A stretch of DNA of 7,076 bases from CAYFPX01 sp964501915 (lineage in GTDB: Bacteria; Myxococcota_A; UBA796; CAJQPC01). Positions 1 through 6,152 of this stretch are shown piece after piece. Each line of letters begins with the position of its first letter. Position 1 is the stretch's first letter. The DNA lies in the NCBI GenBank assembly GCA_964501915.1, contig CAZCVP010000297.1, positions 1 through 7,076 on the forward strand, in the 5' to 3' direction. Made by a program: the position numbers and the translations under genes. The notes beneath the pieces were generated by a model, which worked only from the letters and a program-made list of their open reading frames with translations, was not told the origin of the DNA and did not search any database.

Positions 1-70
1 GGACGCGGGGAGGGGCCTGGTTGTCGACCGGTGGCCGCCAGACGGCTTCGGGGGCATCGATCAGGGGCAC
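1..70 (-). CDS. Partial leftward ORF, N-terminus only, unknown function
   Basis: A frame opens with GTG at 70 and stays open to the left edge of the window, giving 23 codons that read (M)PLIDAPEAVWRPPVDNQA and then PPRV. Codon choice fits the neighbours (GCC, GTC, CAG, AAC, CCG). A GGGGGA stretch (complement of 77-82) lies six bases before the GTG and could be its ribosome binding site. The frame begins 42 bases after the stop codon of the leftward gene at 113-485 and points the same way, so the two probably share a transcript. Too little is visible to name a family, and there is no obvious signal peptide or membrane segment. An overlapping ATG frame (start at 57) encodes a Pro/Ser/Arg-rich string and is less likely. 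Confidence is moderate because the piece is so short. Confidence 0.45.
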   Translation of the reverse strand, partial: MPLIDAPEAVWRPPVDNQAPPRV

Positions 71-112
71 GGAGGATCCCCCGGGGTCAGGTGCAGGATG
101 GCCGGTGGAACC

Positions 113-485
113 TCAGGAGTCCTTGGTCCCTGCCCAGAGCTCGACGTCGACCCACTCCACGGCGCCGAGGTCGTCGACCTTGATCCAGGGCTGGAAGTGC
201 GGCAGGGCGTCGATCGGGACGGAGCCGGCGAAGTTGGTCGGAGAGGCGGTGGGGGCGGCGACGGCGATGGGATCGATCGCGATGGGGACGAAGGCGTTGG
301 AGTCGGGTGTGGCGCCCTGGAAGTGCCGGACACCGACCCTGGCGTTGGTGGAGTCGTTGCGGATGTAGAGCCCGTAGATGATCTGCTCGCCCTGGAAGCC
401 CCAGCTCTGGGTGGTCAGCGGGTACTCGCGGGGGCTGCCTCCGTTGCTCAGGAACCGGCCTTCGGCGGTCTTCTTCCAGAGTCAT
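113..485 (-). CDS. Beta-rich protein of about 122 residues; start codon one base out of frame with the body
   Basis: Reading leftward, the frame ending in TGA at 115-113 gives a convincing protein of about 122 residues. It contains QSWGFQGEQIIYGLYIRNDS, VRHFQGATPDSNAF and EWVDVELWAGTKDS, with almost every third base G or C. It has no Cys, no signal peptide and no membrane helix. Alternating hydrophobic and polar residues suggest a beta-sandwich. I do not recognise the family. The frame has no ATG: an in-frame TGA (484-482) is followed by CTC TGG AAG AAG ACC GCC. A well-placed ATG at 485 with a GGAG six bases upstream lies in the neighbouring frame. Skipping one base in the CTGGAAGAAGACC stretch would join that ATG to the body as MTLEE/KKTAEGRF. 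Possible explanations are a one-base error or indel, a frameshift, or a rare CTG start at 451. The next leftward gene begins 42 bases downstream. Confidence 0.7.
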
Positions 486-491
486 GGTCTG

Positions 492-495
492 CTCC
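492..495 (-). promoter_or_regulatory. Ribosome binding site GGAG for the leftward gene
   Basis: Reading leftward, GGAG is followed by CAGACC and then ATG (485-483). The motif and spacing are textbook and strongly suggest that translation starts here. This matters because the ATG is in a different frame from the clear coding body downstream. Confidence 0.5.
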
Positions 496-514
496 AGCGG
501 TGTCGTCTCCAGGA

Positions 515-528
515 GGGCCAACGGGCCC
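515..528. other. Small perfect hairpin GGGCC-AACG-GGCCC in the leader of the leftward gene
   Basis: Five perfectly complementary GC pairs enclose a four-base loop. On the rightward strand the stem is followed by GAGTTTTCC, a weak U-tract. On the leftward strand it lies about 20 bases before the ribosome binding site and could be a leader hairpin. In DNA this GC-rich a five-pair stem can easily occur by chance. Confidence 0.2.
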
Positions 529-555
529 GAGTTTTCCTTCAAAGGCCCTTTTTGG

Positions 556-682
556 CCGATTGACGATTCCTTGACAGGGCGTCGCACCTCTCCCTCACCT
601 CCCGGTCGAGGCGCCCGAGCCTGCTCCAGGCGACGTGCCCTCGCCCTCGCCGACGCGGGCCGGTCCTCCCGACCGATTGACG
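556..682 (+). repeat. Direct repeat CCGATTGACG at 556-565 and 673-682
   Basis: The same 10-mer occurs twice, start to start 117 bases apart, only inside the divergent intergenic region. Both copies contain TTGACG, so they may be two -35 elements with flanking context or two binding sites for one regulator. The distance is close to eleven turns of the DNA helix. A chance match is possible. Confidence 0.3.
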
Positions 683-725
683 TCCCCGCCGCGATCCCCG
701 ACCATCGACCCTCACTCCCAGGTGC

Positions 726-731
726 GGAGGG
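726..731 (+). promoter_or_regulatory. Ribosome binding site GGAGGG for the giant lipoprotein gene
   Basis: GGAGGG ends three bases before ATG 735. It decides the start: the frame is closed by TGA at 678-680, and no ATG, GTG or TTG lies between that stop and 735. Confidence 0.7.
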
Positions 732-734
732 TCC

Positions 735-767
735 ATGCTCACCTCCTTCTTGCTGGTCGCGGCCTGC
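735..767 (+). other. Lipoprotein signal peptide and lipobox of the giant protein
   Basis: The leader is MLTSFLLVAA followed by Cys11. The lipobox V-A-A-C matches the signal peptidase II pattern. The n-region has no positive charge and the whole leader is about half the usual length, but no upstream in-frame start exists. After Cys come Ser-Asp-Ser; in enterobacteria Asp at +2 matters for sorting, and here +2 is Ser. Confidence 0.65.
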
Positions 768-3700
768 TCCGACTCCAACGTCGGGGTCACCAACAACGAC
801 CCGGAGGTGGAGATCACCTCGCCCGTCGAGGGACAGGTCCTGCACGCCTCCGATGCGATCACCTTCGCCGCGCTGATCTCCGACGACCTGACCGCCAACG
901 ACGACCTCGGCCTCGCCTGGGGCTCGACGCTGCAGGGCCCCCTGGAGGGCATGGGCTCGGTCAACGACATCGGGGCCGTGCTGGTGGTGGAGGGCATGGA
1001 GGCCGGCGAGCACACCGTCATCCTCCAGGTCGTCGACTCCTCCAGCGGCTCCGCCGAGGACCGGGTCGACTTCACCGTGGAGCCCAACCTGCCACCGACG
1101 GTGACCTTCCTCTCCCCGGAGGCCGGCGCGACCTACGGCCTCGGACTCTCGGTCCACGTCCAGGTCCTGGTGGAGGACGACTACCTGCTGGACCTCACCG
1201 AGATGTACCTCGCCTGGAGCGGCCTGGAGGACCTCGACGAGGCCCCGGAGACCCCCAACGCCGACGGCACGGCGGACTTCTACGTCTCGGGCCTCGACAT
1301 CGGCACCTACAGCCTCCATGTCAACGCCATGGACCCGGCCCTGGACTCCGGCTCCGCGTCGGTCTCCTTCGAGGTGGTGGAGCCCGACCTCGACGGGGAC
1401 GGCTTCCTCGACGCCGACCTCGGGGGCGACGACTGCAACGACGGCGACGCGGCCATCCACCCCGACGCCGACGAGCGCTGCGACGGGGTCGACAACGACT
1501 GCGACGACGAGATCGACGAGGGCGACGCCATCGACGCCGACCTCTTCTACGCCGACGATGACGGCGACGGCTATGGCGACGAGTCCAGTCCCACCACCGC
1601 CTGCGTCCAGCCGACGGACCACATCGCCGACGGCGGCGACTGCGACGACACCGACCCCGCGGTCCACCCCGCCGCCCCGGAGGTCTGCGAGGTCTTCGAC
1701 AACGACTCCGACGAGGTCGCCGACGAGAACGACGCCGTCGACGCCGGCACCTGGTACGAGGACGCGGACGGCGACACCTACGGCACCAGCGCCGTCGCCA
1801 CCGTGAGCTGCGACGCCCCCCCCGGCTACGTCGCCGACGGGACCGACTGCGACGACGACAACGCGGTGGTCAACCCGGCTGAGGTCGAGACCTGCAACGG
1901 CGTCGACGACGACTGCAACGGCACCGCCGACGACGGCTTCGACGCCGACGCCGACGGGGTGGCCGACTGCTTCGACGTCGAGCAGTGCGACAACCTGGAC
2001 AACGACGGCGACGGGGACATCGACGAGGACGCGACCGACGCCGGAACCTGGTACGCCGACAGCGACGGCGACGGCCACGGCGACGCCAGCGACAGCACGA
2101 CCGCCTGCACCATGCCCTCCGGTTACGTGGCCGGCAGCACGGACTGCGACGACGACGACGCCACCAGCTACCCGGGCGCCGCCGAGCTCTGCGACGGCGC
2201 CGACAACGACTGCAACGGCACCGTCGACGACGACGCCACCGACGCCACCACCTGGTACTACGACGGCGACGGCGACGGCTACGGGCTCACCGACACCCCC
2301 TACCGCGCTTGCGACCAGCCCGCCGGCTACGTGGCCGACGCCGCGGACTGCGACGACCCCCACCCCACCTTCTACCCCGGGGCCGACGAGTACTGCGACG
2401 GGCACGACGACGACTGCGACGGGACCATCGACGAGGACACCGCTTCCGACGGGTCAACCTGGTACGACGACGCCGACGGAGAGGGCTACGGCGACGCGGC
2501 CGTGTCGCAGGTGAGCTGCTCGGAGCCGAGCGGCACGGTGACGGACAGCAGCGACTGCGACGACACCGACGCCAGCATCCATCCCGGCGCCGACGAGCAC
2601 TGTGACGGTGCCGTGGACGAGGACTGCGACGGGACCGTCGACGAGACCAGCGCGATCGACGCCCAGACCTGGTACCAGGACGCCGACGGGGACAGCTACG
2701 GCAACGCCAGCAGCACCACTCCGGCCTGCTCCGAGCCCAGCGGCTACGTCGGCGACGACACCGACTGCGACGACAGCGACGCCACCATCCACCCCGGGGC
2801 CAGCGAGACCTGGTACGACGGGGTCGACGGCGACTGCGACAGCGGCAGCGACTACGACGCCGACGGCGACGGCTACGACCACAGCGACTACGGCGGGCTC
2901 GACTGCGACGACAGCGACGCCTCCCACTACCCGGGCTCCACGACCTGGACCGTGCCCGGTGACGCGTCCACCATCCAGGACGCCGTGGACCTGGCCTGCA
3001 CCTACGACTCCATCGAGGTCGCGGCCGGCACCTGGACCGAGCGCCTGGACTTCGGCGACAAGGAGCTCTTCCTGGTGGGTGTCGACGGCTCCGGGTCCAC
3101 CACCCTGGACGGCGACTTCTACGGCGACCCGGCCCTGACCCTGCCCGGTGGCACCGTCGAGGGCTTCACGATCACCAACGGCCTGGCCCTCCAGGGTGGC
3201 GCCATCCGCGCCGAGGGTGGCGACTGGCTGGAGCTGGTCGACGTCGTCATCGACAGCAACTACGCCTCGGACAAGGGCGGCGGGGTCTATGTCTATGGCA
3301 TCGACGAGGTGGACCTCACCGACGTCGAGGTGACCAACAACCTCGGGGGCTCCGGCGCCGGGATCTACCTCTCCTCGACCGGCAGCATCACGGCCTCGAA
3401 CCTGGTCATCACGGACAACGAGACGAGCGGCTCCGGCACCTACGGAGGTGGGCTCTACCTCTCGACCAGCTCGACCACGATCGACATGCCCGGCCTCGTG
3501 CTGACCGGCAACTCCGCCTACTACGGCGCCGGCCTCTACCTCTCGGGCTCATCGCTCACCGCTGACCTCTCGGGCGCCGAGCTCACCGGCAACCACGCCA
3601 CCTACCGGAGCGGCGCCTTCGAGGTCCAGGTCTCCAGCAGCTCGACCGTGGACCTGAGCGGCTCCGACTTCTCCGGCAACAGCGCCGCCAACTACTACGG

Positions 3701-6152
3701 CACCGGCTACGCCTACGCCGGCAGCACCACCGAGATCGATCTGTCCGGGTCGTCGATGGACGGCGGCGAGAGCGGCGATCACTACGCCGTCGGCGAGTTC
3801 TACGCGTCCAGCTACAGCGCGATCGACCTGAGCGGCGTCTCGATGACGGGCAACACCGTCCGCTCCTCCTACGTGCTCTACGTGGGCTCGGACGGCTACA
3901 GCGAGGTCGACCTCACCGACGTGGTGTTGAGCGACAACACCTGCGGCGGCAGCTACCCAGGCGGCTACCTGCGAGCCAGCAGCCACAGCGACCTGATCCT
4001 CGATGGCCTCGAGGTCTCGAACAACCGCGGCAGCAGCAGCTACCCGGGGATCTACCTGAGCATCAGCGACTACAGCACCGTGTCGGCGTCGGGGCTGTCG
4101 GTCGTCGGCAACCAGACCTCTTCGTCGTCCACCTACGCGCTGCACGTCTACACCACCGGCGGGGGCACCTTCGACGCCGAGAACCTCCTCGTGGCCGGCA
4201 ACAGCGGCCCCGGGGTCTACCTCTACACCACCTCCACCTCCGACGCGGCGTCGCTGACCAACGCCACCATCGTCGGCAACGGCGGCACGGGGCTGCTGGT
4301 CGACCCGGTCTGGGTGCGACAGGTGGACCTGGTCAACGTGATCTCCGCCTACAACGAGGGCTACGGCATCTCCAACGACAGCGGCACCTACGAGCCGGGC
4401 ATCAGCTACACCGACGTCTACGGCAACGACAACGCGGACTACGACGACATCGATGACCCGACCGGGTCCGACGGCAACGTCTCGGTGGACCCGGAGTTCC
4501 TGGTCTTCGCCGCGGCGGCCTCGGCGGACCTGTGGGACCTGCACCTGGCCGCCGGCAGCCCCCTGGAGGACGCCGGGGACCCCGGGCTGCACGACCCCGA
4601 CGGCACGACCAGCGACATCGGCGCCTACGGGGGCCCCGGCGGCGAGTCCGGCTACGCCGACGACGACGACGGCGACGGCATGGCCGACGGCTGGGAGGAC
4701 GCCCACGGGCTCGACTCCACCACCGACGACGCCGCGGACGACCTGGACGGTGACGGGCTCAGCAACATCGACGAGTACAACGAGGGCTCCGACCCCGAGA
4801 GCCCCTGGACGGACCAGGACGTCTGGAGCGACGGCGACGAGGTGTCCAACGGCACCGACCCCCTGGTCACCGACGACTCGATGTCGGCCTGGATCCGGGG
4901 ACCCAGCGGGTATGCGGCCGGCTACTCCCTGGCGCTGCCCGGCGACGTCGACGGCGACGGCATCGACGACGTGCTGGTCGGGTCCTGGGGCTACGCCTGG
5001 CTCCTGAGCGGGCCCGTCATCACCGACGTGGACCTGTCCACGACCTACACGACCCAGTTCACCGGGTCCTACGCCGGCTACGGGGTCGGTGGCGTCGGCG
5101 ATCTCGACGGCGACGGCTACGCCGACGTGGCCCTCGGGGCCTACCCGGCCAGCAGCCGCGGCGAGGTCTACCTGTTCTTCGGTCCCACCGCCTCCTCCGA
5201 GTCGACGGGTTCGCCGGACGCCACCTGGACCGGCGAGTCCTCCGACGACCAGGCCGGTCGGCGACTCGCCCCCGCCGGAGACCAGGACGGCGACGGGGTC
5301 CGGGACGTCTTCATCGGTGCGCCCTACCAGGACGACGGCGCCAGCAACGGGGGCGGTGTCTACCTCGTCAGCGGTGCCGCCACCGGGACCGACAGCCTCA
5401 CCGGAGCCCTCGCCAGGCGGGTCCACACCGAGGAGAACACCTACGCCAGCATGTACGGGCTGGCCGGCGACCTCGACCTCGACGGGGACGGCCAGCCGGA
5501 CCTCGCCACCAGCGCCACCTACAGCAGCCTCGGCCACAGCAGCGGAGGGGTCGTGTTCGTGGAGTTCGGTCCGATCACCGGCTCTGCGAACCTGTCGGAC
5601 GCCGACGTGCTGATCGCCCCCACCGGGTCCAGCGACTACTACTTCGGCTGGGGTGTGCAGCCCGGCGGCGACATCGACGGTGATGGCAGCGAGGACCTGC
5701 TGGCGTGCATGTACGGGGAACAGAACTACGCCGGCGCGACCTACGTGCTGGCGGGTCCCCTGTCCGGAGACGGGACCCCGGCCGAGCTGGCCCTGGGCAA
5801 GCTCATCGGGGAGGACAGCTACGACTACGCCTGTGCGGCGGCGGGTGCGGGTGACCTGGACGGTGACGGCTACGGGGACCTGGTCATCGGCAGTCACGAG
5901 AACGACTCCGGCGGCAGCAACGCCGGCGCGGCCTATGTCGTGCTGGGGCCGGTGACCGGGTCCACGTCCCTGGCCAATGCCCGGGTGAAGCAGGTCGGCG
6001 ACGACTCGGAGGACTACTTCGGGCGCAACGTGACCGGCGGATCCGACGTGGACGGTGACGGCCGACCGGACGTGGTCATCTCCAACGACTACGACGACAC
6101 GAATGGATCGTACTCGGGGGGGGCCGGCGTGCTGCTCGGGTCGTCGTTCTGA
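735..6152 (+). CDS. Giant surface lipoprotein: Ig-like, MopE-like repeats, beta-helix, TSP3-like linker, FG-GAP propeller (1805 residues)
   Basis: This predicted exported lipoprotein begins MLTSFLLVAAC, where VAAC is a good lipobox, so Cys11 would be lipidated. Residues 19-217 form two Ig/cadherin-like domains (PEVEITSP, PTVTFLSP). Residues 218-735 are eight MopE-like repeats with the pattern DxDGDGYGD, GYVxDxxDCDDxD, PGAxExCDGxDNDCDG and TWY. Residues 736-1308 are a right-handed beta-helix ending in GSPLEDAGDPG and SDIGAYGG, as in choice-of-anchor-Q-type regions. Residues 1309-1382 are a thrombospondin-3-like acidic linker (DDGDGMADGWED, DLDGDGLSNIDEY). Residues 1384-1805 carry seven FG-GAP repeats. 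No catalytic motif, later membrane helix or C-terminal sorting signal was seen. The protein is extremely Asp-rich and should be strongly acidic. The domain families suggest calcium binding and adhesion at the cell surface; the exact function is inferred. The leader is unusually short (10 residues) and has no Arg or Lys. The stop is TGA at 6150-6152, facing the 6159-6734 gene. Confidence 0.93.
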   Translation: MLTSFLLVAACSDSNVGVTNNDPEVEITSPVEGQVLHASDAITFAALISDDLTANDDLGLAWGSTLQGPLEGMGSVNDIGAVLVVEGMEAGEHTVILQVVDSSSGSAEDRVDFTVEPNLPPTVTFLSPEAGATYGLGLSVHVQVLVEDDYLLDLTEMYLAWSGLEDLDEAPETPNADGTADFYVSGLDIGTYSLHVNAMDPALDSGSASVSFEVVEPDLDGDGFLDADLGGDDCNDGDAAIHPDADERCDGVDNDCDDEIDEGDAIDADLFYADDDGDGYGDESSPTTACVQPTDHIADGGDCDDTDPAVHPAAPEVCEVFDNDSDEVADENDAVDAGTWYEDADGDTYGTSAVATVSCDAPPGYVADGTDCDDDNAVVNPAEVETCNGVDDDCNGTADDGFDADADGVADCFDVEQCDNLDNDGDGDIDEDATDAGTWYADSDGDGHGDASDSTTACTMPSGYVAGSTDCDDDDATSYPGAAELCDGADNDCNGTVDDDATDATTWYYDGDGDGYGLTDTPYRACDQPAGYVADAADCDDPHPTFYPGADEYCDGHDDDCDGTIDEDTASDGSTWYDDADGEGYGDAAVSQVSCSEPSGTVTDSSDCDDTDASIHPGADEHCDGAVDEDCDGTVDETSAIDAQTWYQDADGDSYGNASSTTPACSEPSGYVGDDTDCDDSDATIHPGASETWYDGVDGDCDSGSDYDADGDGYDHSDYGGLDCDDSDASHYPGSTTWTVPGDASTIQDAVDLACTYDSIEVAAGTWTERLDFGDKELFLVGVDGSGSTTLDGDFYGDPALTLPGGTVEGFTITNGLALQGGAIRAEGGDWLELVDVVIDSNYASDKGGGVYVYGIDEVDLTDVEVTNNLGGSGAGIYLSSTGSITASNLVITDNETSGSGTYGGGLYLSTSSTTIDMPGLVLTGNSAYYGAGLYLSGSSLTADLSGAELTGNHATYRSGAFEVQVSSSSTVDLSGSDFSGNSAANYYGTGYAYAGSTTEIDLSGSSMDGGESGDHYAVGEFYASSYSAIDLSGVSMTGNTVRSSYVLYVGSDGYSEVDLTDVVLSDNTCGGSYPGGYLRASSHSDLILDGLEVSNNRGSSSYPGIYLSISDYSTVSASGLSVVGNQTSSSSTYALHVYTTGGGTFDAENLLVAGNSGPGVYLYTTSTSDAASLTNATIVGNGGTGLLVDPVWVRQVDLVNVISAYNEGYGISNDSGTYEPGISYTDVYGNDNADYDDIDDPTGSDGNVSVDPEFLVFAAAASADLWDLHLAAGSPLEDAGDPGLHDPDGTTSDIGAYGGPGGESGYADDDDGDGMADGWEDAHGLDSTTDDAADDLDGDGLSNIDEYNEGSDPESPWTDQDVWSDGDEVSNGTDPLVTDDSMSAWIRGPSGYAAGYSLALPGDVDGDGIDDVLVGSWGYAWLLSGPVITDVDLSTTYTTQFTGSYAGYGVGGVGDLDGDGYADVALGAYPASSRGEVYLFFGPTASSESTGSPDATWTGESSDDQAGRRLAPAGDQDGDGVRDVFIGAPYQDDGASNGGGVYLVSGAATGTDSLTGALARRVHTEENTYASMYGLAGDLDLDGDGQPDLATSATYSSLGHSSGGVVFVEFGPITGSANLSDADVLIAPTGSSDYYFGWGVQPGGDIDGDGSEDLLACMYGEQNYAGATYVLAGPLSGDGTPAELALGKLIGEDSYDYACAAAGAGDLDGDGYGDLVIGSHENDSGGSNAGAAYVVLGPVTGSTSLANARVKQVGDDSEDYFGRNVTGGSDVDGDGRPDVVISNDYDDTNGSYSGGAGVLLGSSF
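1386..2939 (+). repeat. Tandem MopE-like metal-binding repeats, about 207-nt period, eight units
   Basis: Units start at residues 218, 274, 343, 442, 510, 579, 649 and 708. Spacings are 56, 69, 99, 68, 69, 70 and 59. A full unit reads DxDGDGYGD, then an AC or SC with GYV, DCDDxDAxxxPGAxExCDGxDNDCDGxxDE, and ends in TWY. The pattern matches the family NCBI calls 'putative metal-binding motif' (Pfam Cu-binding_MopE, named for Methylococcus capsulatus MopE). The metal bound in such myxobacterial-type proteins is not settled; acidic DxDxDG loops favour calcium. The third unit carries about 30 extra residues (403-432) that look like a half unit. The first and last two units are degenerate. Confidence 0.85.
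1816..1823 (+). repeat. C8 homopolymer inside the MopE repeat region
   Basis: Eight consecutive C bases encode the Ala-Pro-Pro of CDAPPGYV in the third repeat unit. The other units use a non-homopolymeric codon here (for example AGCGGC or GCCGGC). Gain or loss of one C would shift the frame and remove everything from the third repeat onward. Confidence 0.6.
3231..4286 (+). repeat. Right-handed beta-helix coils, 13 units of 26-31 residues with an asparagine ladder
   Basis: Coils begin at residues 833, 860, 886, 917, 944, 973, 1002, 1031, 1059, 1088, 1117, 1147 and 1173. The typical unit is DLSGxxLTGN, then a Gly/Ser/Tyr-rich turn and GxYLSSSS. Position 10 of the coil is Asn in 12 of 13 units (SN, NN, DN or GN); the only exception is the unit at 1002, which has Gly. 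Stacked Asn at one turn is a known stabilising feature of parallel beta-helices such as pectate lyases. The GGG-V/I/L-Y and xxN pairing also resembles Pmp-like surface repeats. No pectate lyase catalytic set was recognised. Confidence 0.85.
4659..4880 (+). other. Thrombospondin type 3-like acidic calcium-binding linker
   Basis: Residues 1309-1382 contain DDDDGDGMADGWEDAHGLD, DDLDGDGLSNIDEYNEGSDP and WSDGDEVSNGTDPL. This succession of DxDGDG loops followed by WE or NxxEY and SDP/TDP is typical of bacterial TSP3-like stalks, which bind calcium and act as semi-rigid spacers. It connects the beta-helix to the propeller. Confidence 0.8.
4884..6149 (+). other. Seven FG-GAP repeats, predicted seven-bladed beta-propeller
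   Basis: The calcium loops start at residues 1404 (DVDGDGIDDVLVG), 1456 (DLDGDGYADVALG), 1516 (DQDGDGVRDVFIG), 1579 (DLDLDGDGQPDLATS), 1646 (DIDGDGSEDLLAC), 1707 (DLDGDGYGDLVIG) and 1771 (DVDGDGRPDVVIS). Spacing is 52-67 residues. Most blades also have G-x-VY/VFL-x-GP, as in integrin-alpha-type FG-GAP blades. Seven is the number needed to close an integrin-like propeller. Blade 4 has an extra Asp-Leu pair in the loop, and blades 5 and 6 carry isolated Cys residues. Confidence 0.88.
6116..6123 (+). repeat. G8 homopolymer near the 3' end of the giant gene
   Basis: Eight consecutive G bases encode Ser-Gly-Gly-Ala in YSGGAGVLLGSSF, close to the stop. Loss of one G would bypass TGA 6150 and read on to a stop at about 6507, replacing the last strand of the propeller by a long Arg/Ser-rich tail. 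Confidence 0.6.

Larger units (their letters stand above)
486..734. promoter_or_regulatory. Divergent intergenic region (249 bp) between the 113-485 gene and the giant lipoprotein gene
   Basis: No convincing coding frame fills this stretch; the Arg-rich or Ser-rich open frames crossing it do not look like protein. Positions 531-575 are clearly less GC-rich than the surroundings, as expected of a promoter area. Hexamers resembling a -35 box, reading rightward, are TTGACG at 560-565, TTGACA at 571-576 and TTGACG at 677-682. None is followed at 16-18 bases by a good TATAAT. The best rightward pair is 677-682 with GACCAT at 700-705, which would place transcription start about 15 bases before the ribosome binding site of the giant gene. 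I could not assign a leftward promoter. Confidence 0.4.

Noticed and set aside
542..555. AT-rich GGCC-flanked stretch (GGCCCTTTTTGGCC) as an intrinsic terminator
   Set aside because: The flanking GGCC arms allow only a four-pair stem and the T-run lies in the loop, not after the stem; it fits better as part of a promoter area.
98..574. A 158-codon rightward frame at the left end
   Set aside because: It is antisense to the leftward gene at 113-485, whose frame has better third-position G/C and a protein-like sequence; the rightward frame reads as Gly/Asp/Val low complexity.
635..1561. A 308-codon rightward frame rich in Arg and Gly, and a similar one at 1985-2605
   Set aside because: These are shifted readings of the giant gene; Arg-rich low complexity is what GCGACGGCG-type DNA gives out of frame.
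87..2405. A 772-codon open frame on the leftward strand, antisense to the giant gene
   Set aside because: Its sequence is mostly Val/Ala/Gly runs that are the mirror of GAC and GGC codons in the rightward gene (GAC read backwards is GTC). It also crosses the intergenic region and the real leftward gene in the wrong frame.
1386..2939. The regular repeats as a CRISPR array
   Set aside because: The repeats are about 207 bases, translate without interruption into a known metal-binding repeat pattern and vary at the DNA level; there are no short identical repeats with unique spacers.
736..4300. The beta-helix as a pectate lyase or other polysaccharide lyase
   Set aside because: The fold signature is clear, but I could not find a catalytic Arg/Asp/Lys arrangement; the Ser/Gly/Thr/Tyr-rich coils look structural, as in adhesins.
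3549..5897. A 782-codon open frame on the leftward strand, antisense to the beta-helix and propeller
   Set aside because: It has the same cause: low-complexity Val/Gly/Ala composition and no domain-like pattern, while the rightward frame has clear domains throughout.
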